A stretch of 64,000 nucleotides of DNA from Cokeromyces recurvatus (Eukaryota; Mucoromycota; Mucoromycetes; Mucorales; Mucoraceae), in contig NW_026251391.1 of NCBI RefSeq assembly GCF_025118155.1, positions 1 to 64,000 on the forward strand. Reading direction: 5' to 3'. This document shows, one piece after another, positions 60,306 through 64,000 of this stretch; the first letter of the stretch is position 1, and every line of letters begins with the position of its first letter. Position numbers and translations under genes: made by a program. Below the pieces are notes generated by a model. It searched no databases. It saw only the letters and a program-made list of their open reading frames with translations, and had not been told where the DNA came from.

Positions 60306-61911
60306 ATAAATAAATAAAAAAAAACACTTGTTTAATATAATATATACAATTTAATAAAGAAGAAGAAAAAAAAATAAAAGAAGAAAAAAGTTATTTTGTA
60401 TATTGAATTTATTACTTTAGCTTCTTGATATATGTATTTAGCATTTATTATAACCGTGGATATTCAATTCACAAACGAGTAATAGATGTATACTAAAGTT
60501 TTTCTTCTTCTCGACAAATTACTTGTATCACCATTGATTGAATTTTGACAATATATTGCTATTCAAGATTTCCTTGAATGTGTATAGCCCAGTTCTCTGT
60601 ACGTTGATCAAGACAAGAAATCACTATAATGATCCCGTTAAATAATAAACCGTTTATGAGTATACTAATTTTAATTTATAGAAAAGCCCTTTTTTTATAT
60701 ATATCTATAACTTTCATATCTGTACATTCTCTCATACTAATTACATTTGAAGTTTATAGATGACAATAATGTTTATCGAATATGCTTTGGAACTGTAAAG
60801 ACATCTTTTATATTATGAGAAGAGGCGAGAGAAATAGATATATGTATATATTTCTTACCAAATTTAATGAAGGGCACGTTTGGTATGGGGAAGAAACTTA
60901 TCCAGCTCTGTTTGAACACTTGAATAAACACCTCCACCTCTCCCAATATAAAGATAAGGGAGACTGTCTAATCGTATCATATGCAAGCAACAGATAAGAA
61001 GTGTCAATTACTCGTGGAAATGATAGACTCTTCCTATTGTAATGGCCATTTGCTCTTACGACTTGGCTTATATTGGATAAAAGAAAATAACCGAAATCCC
61101 ACTCTTTCTTTTTTTTTTTTCTTAATAAATAAAACATAAAGAAAAGGTCTGACAATTAAACGTATAAGAAGAGAGAGAGAGAGATTATTAGAAAAGAAAA
61201 ATGGATATCAGTATACATAGTATTTTTTTATTATTATGTGTGTATTTATTAGAAAAGTTCAGCAAATAAAATAAACGCATAATAATGTTTATATATTGAG
61301 ATAGTATTCAAAAGTGATATTTAAGTATTATGCTTTAATATAATTTATCCTATTGGAAATGGTGTGATTTTAATAAGCAAAGACTTTCAATTACTTAACA
61401 ACGTGGTTCCAATAAAACGAATGTATTAACAGGCTATTACCCTTTTACCTTCCTAATGCTCTCAAATTAGAGTTCTAACGCGTTCATAAGAAAAAATGAG
61501 CAAAATCTCTATGTTATAAAATAATAAATAAATAAATAAATACGAGATTCAGAGCTTCATAGATTTTATAATATCAAGATTTAATGTTTCAGCTTTTTAT
61601 ATTTTTATTTTTAAGCCACTTTGTACACTAATAATACTAAACAAAAGATAACTTGTTTGTGTTAAATACACAGAATCATTCGTGAATGGTCATAAACTTT
61701 GAAAGTCAAAAGGACATGATTTAAATGACAAAGGCTGCTGTAATGTTAAATGGAAAAGAATCCACAAGTAGATTTTTTATATCATTAACCCCTTTTTTTT
61801 TTTTTCTAAATAATTTAAAGTCAGATAGCAATGTGGGGTATACAAGATGTTAAAAGTTCCAGTCTTTATTATTACATAAATAGAGATTTGTTATGGGAAT
61901 ACGATTCTTCT
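60306..61911. other. Gene-poor region
   Basis: 1.6 kb, AT-rich. A 71-codon ORF (60782-60997, TKFNEGHVWYGEETYPALFE) has some protein character but no partner exon or recognised family; it may be a decayed fragment. A (GA)n run lies at 61171-61185. No other gene seen. Confidence 0.45.
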
Positions 61912-62470
61912 TTAATAAGATGATAATAAAGAAGAGGCTCTTATTGGCTTCCTTTGAATCCAATTATTTGTATTTAGAGATTGAGTTCTTTTTCTTAGAG
62001 ATTTTCTGGGAAAGAGGAAATTTGGATAAGCATGTTTCTTTTTTGTCAGTACAATTTCATCATTTTCAAAATCATAGTCATCTTCATCATTTGATTCTTC
62101 TGATGACAGATCAGATATGAGTGCTGGTTCTATGGTTACATCTTGTTGAATTGCTTGTAAACCTTGTAATGTGCCTTCCATATCAGTTACCATTTCCTAT
62201 AATAATAACAATAAGCATATCATATATATTTATATATGTATATATAATGGATTCATACATGGATTCTTTGTATTAAATCATCTGAAGTCTCTTTATTTGA
62301 AATAATAGTTTCGTTTACTGTTTTATTTGCAATCTAATGAATATATAAATAAATGATAATATTTGAGTGAGAATTAAAATTAAATAATCCTTAAGAGGAG
62401 AAGAGTTTAGGTAATAGAACTTACTTCTGCTTCGTTACACAATTGAGCTGTTGAAGAGCTAAATTTAGTC

Positions 62471-62506
<36 letters not shown>

Positions 62507-63140
62507 GGCTGTGGCTGTGGCTGTGGCTGTGGCTGTGGCTGTGGTGGTTGCTGTTGCTGCGGCTGCTGCTGCCCTTCATTATTATTATCATCTAATTTTA
62601 ATTTCAGTAATCGATTCTCATTTTCTAACCGTAATAGCATTTCGAGATTTTCATTTGCTTGATCTACTTGTATTTTCGTTAATGCCTCTATTTCTGCTTT
62701 ATGTTGATTTATTAAGAATCTTTCACGGTCTATTTTTTAACACTTAGTAAAATAAATAAATAAAAAAGTACATGATACTAAATACCTTTTAATTTTCGTT
62801 GAACTTCTTTGAATGAGCTTTCATATTCTGCTGCCTTTTTTTTCCATTCCATGACCAACATTTTTAAATTATTTATAGTGGACTATATAAATTGATTATT
62901 AAATGAATAAACCTTTTTTTTTTATTATTTATTTATTTATTTGTTTGTTTGTTTCTTTACATCTTTTTGTTCTAACGCTTTATGACAATTTGAAAGATCA
63001 TTGTACCATTTCTTTTCTCTTTCTGTTAATGTATCATAACTGGTATCATCCAACAAAGATTGAATAGCATTATTTACATTTGTATATTTTGTACTTGTAG
63101 ATGGTGTAGGTGGTAAGGCTTTCTTTTGTTGAATTGACAT
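61912..63140 (-). CDS. Coiled-coil protein with polyglutamine tract, function unknown
   Basis: Five exons: 63140-62961, then exons beginning near 62882, 62730, 62334 and 62198 and ending at 61912; about 312 residues. The N-terminus (SLLDDTSYDTLTEREKKWYN) and the next exons (EWKKKAAEYESSFKEVQRKL; EIEALTKIQVDQANENLEML) predict a long coiled coil to about residue 135. A Gln/Pro-Gln repeat follows (62465-62575; CAA run plus a CCACAG-type hexamer repeat), then a second helical region and an acidic, then basic C-terminus (KSLRKRTQSL). The layout recalls dynein/cytoskeletal adaptor or scaffold proteins, but I do not recognise the family. Phase is consistent at every junction. Confidence 0.65.
62465..62575. 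repeat. Coding CAA run and CCACAG-type hexamer repeat
   Basis: On the minus strand a Pro-Gln hexamer repeat runs into pure CAA codons, giving (Pro-Gln)n then polyGln. Prone to length change. Confidence 0.85.
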
Positions 63141-64000
63141 AATAAAGCAATATAATAATTAAAAAAAAATGAAGTGAGAAAGAGATACAAAAAAAAGTTT
63201 AATATTTTTTATAAGACTCTTTCTTGTCTTTTCTCTCTTATTAAAAAAAAGAAAACCTTGATTTCATATTGCATTATTTTCGGTCATTTGTTTTTCTTCA
63301 TAGTTACCATTAAAGAAATTACCATTTTTGGTAATTTTTTTTTTTAACCATTTCTCTGATTTTCTTTATATCATTTCAGATATAATGATTACACTTATTA
63401 TACATGTTTATTATTAGCTCATAGTGTATGTCCTATTTTCTTCTTTATTTATATAATTACTATAGAAACTCTTTTTATTGATAATTTCATGTGAGCTGTC
63501 ATCATTCAAATCTTTGGCTCCGCTCAAAAAAAAAGGTTATTTATTTATTTTATTTTATTTTTTTTTTTAAAAAAAAAAGGACTACTTGCTGCTTCTGTTA
63601 CTACTATTAATTTACATTACATTGTATATATAAAATGACGTGTATCAAACATCATTATCAACTATTAATGATGAATTATTATTACTTTTTTTTTTCCTGT
63701 TCTAATAATAAGTTGTAGTCCGAATTTATTTATTTATTTTTTTATTTTGCATTGTTGTAATGATTGAGTTTGCAGCGCTTCATATATCGTTGTATTTGAT
63801 AGTCATGTTGAATGATGAAAGGATGAATAAAATTTCTTAATCTCAGATTAAAGTCAGAGTGTCGAAATTTCTGTATTTTTTTTTTTTTCTTTTTTTTTTA
63901 CAATATATCAACTCTATTTTCAAATGTAATATAGAAATACTTGTTTCATATTAATTGCTAGCAGTATGAATATTATTTATATGGTAATAATGTGACTGGA
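63141..64000. other. Gene-free end of window
   Basis: Upstream region of the coiled-coil gene; AT-rich with homopolymer runs. No gene seen. Confidence 0.5.

Noticed and set aside
60782..60997. 71-codon ORF as a real gene
   Set aside because: Isolated, no recognised family, no exons in phase nearby; kept only as a note in the gene-poor region.

Overview
The window is nuclear DNA from a fungus. It is AT-rich, with compact genes cut by many short GT..AG introns (mostly 50-90 nt), long poly-T and poly-A runs, and protein families typical of fungi. Intron density, codon style and gene content (DGAT2, a BRPF-type bromodomain scaffold, a class II deacetylase, Fanzor-type DNA) suggest an early-diverging lineage, most likely Mucoromycota/Mucorales. 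The species cannot be named from sequence alone. Most genes below were rebuilt exon by exon by requiring GT..AG borders and continuous reading phase; these models are inference from sequence.

Layout. 0.1-5.3 kb: a coiled-coil protein, an acidic unknown, an IFRD-family protein and a small secreted CFEM-like GPI-type protein. 5.3-8.4 kb: no gene seen. 8.4-16.8 kb: glutaredoxin, a Lam/Sip3-type sterol-transfer protein (BAR-like, PH, GRAM, VASt, TM), ribosomal protein eS27, a glycerol-phosphate acyltransferase with a frame break, and a Gln-rich protein. 17-28 kb: dynamin Vps1, complex I subunit NDUFS4, peroxisomal Lon with a C-terminal SHL, a Yrb30-like RanGTP-binding protein and glycogen branching enzyme. 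28.8-37.8 kb, all on the minus strand: dolichol kinase, a BRPF/Nto1-like PHD-bromo-PWWP protein, a small beta-sandwich-like protein and an S/T/N-rich protein. 39.2-42.1 kb: tRNA-Trp, then a 2.36-kb transposon with near-perfect 78-bp inverted repeats flanked by TA, carrying a broken Fanzor/TnpB-like gene and 19-bp subterminal repeats. 42.7-46.4 kb: a bZIP factor with upstream ORFs, then a long gene-poor stretch with a zinc-finger remnant. 46.4-60.3 kb: alpha/beta hydrolase, Ufd1, DGAT2, an Adp1-like ABCG transporter, a Tudor-containing class II histone deacetylase and eIF3h. 60.3-64 kb: mostly empty, plus one coiled-coil gene.

Functional themes. Lipid and membrane biology is well represented (acyltransferase, DGAT2, Lam/Sip3, dolichol kinase, ABCG, Vps1), with chromatin (BRPF, HDAC) and proteostasis (Lon, Ufd1). 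These are separately transcribed housekeeping genes, not an operon or cluster.

Most unusual points: (1) the Fanzor-bearing Tc1/mariner-type element with a 19-bp subterminal array; (2) a 9-nt micro-exon in the deacetylase that supplies its zinc-ligand Asp-x-His motif and can be skipped in frame; (3) convergent genes DGAT2 and ABCG whose stop codons overlap in one TTAA; (4) a CFEM-like secreted protein; (5) upstream ORFs on the bZIP gene; (6) two single-nucleotide frame breaks at homopolymers.
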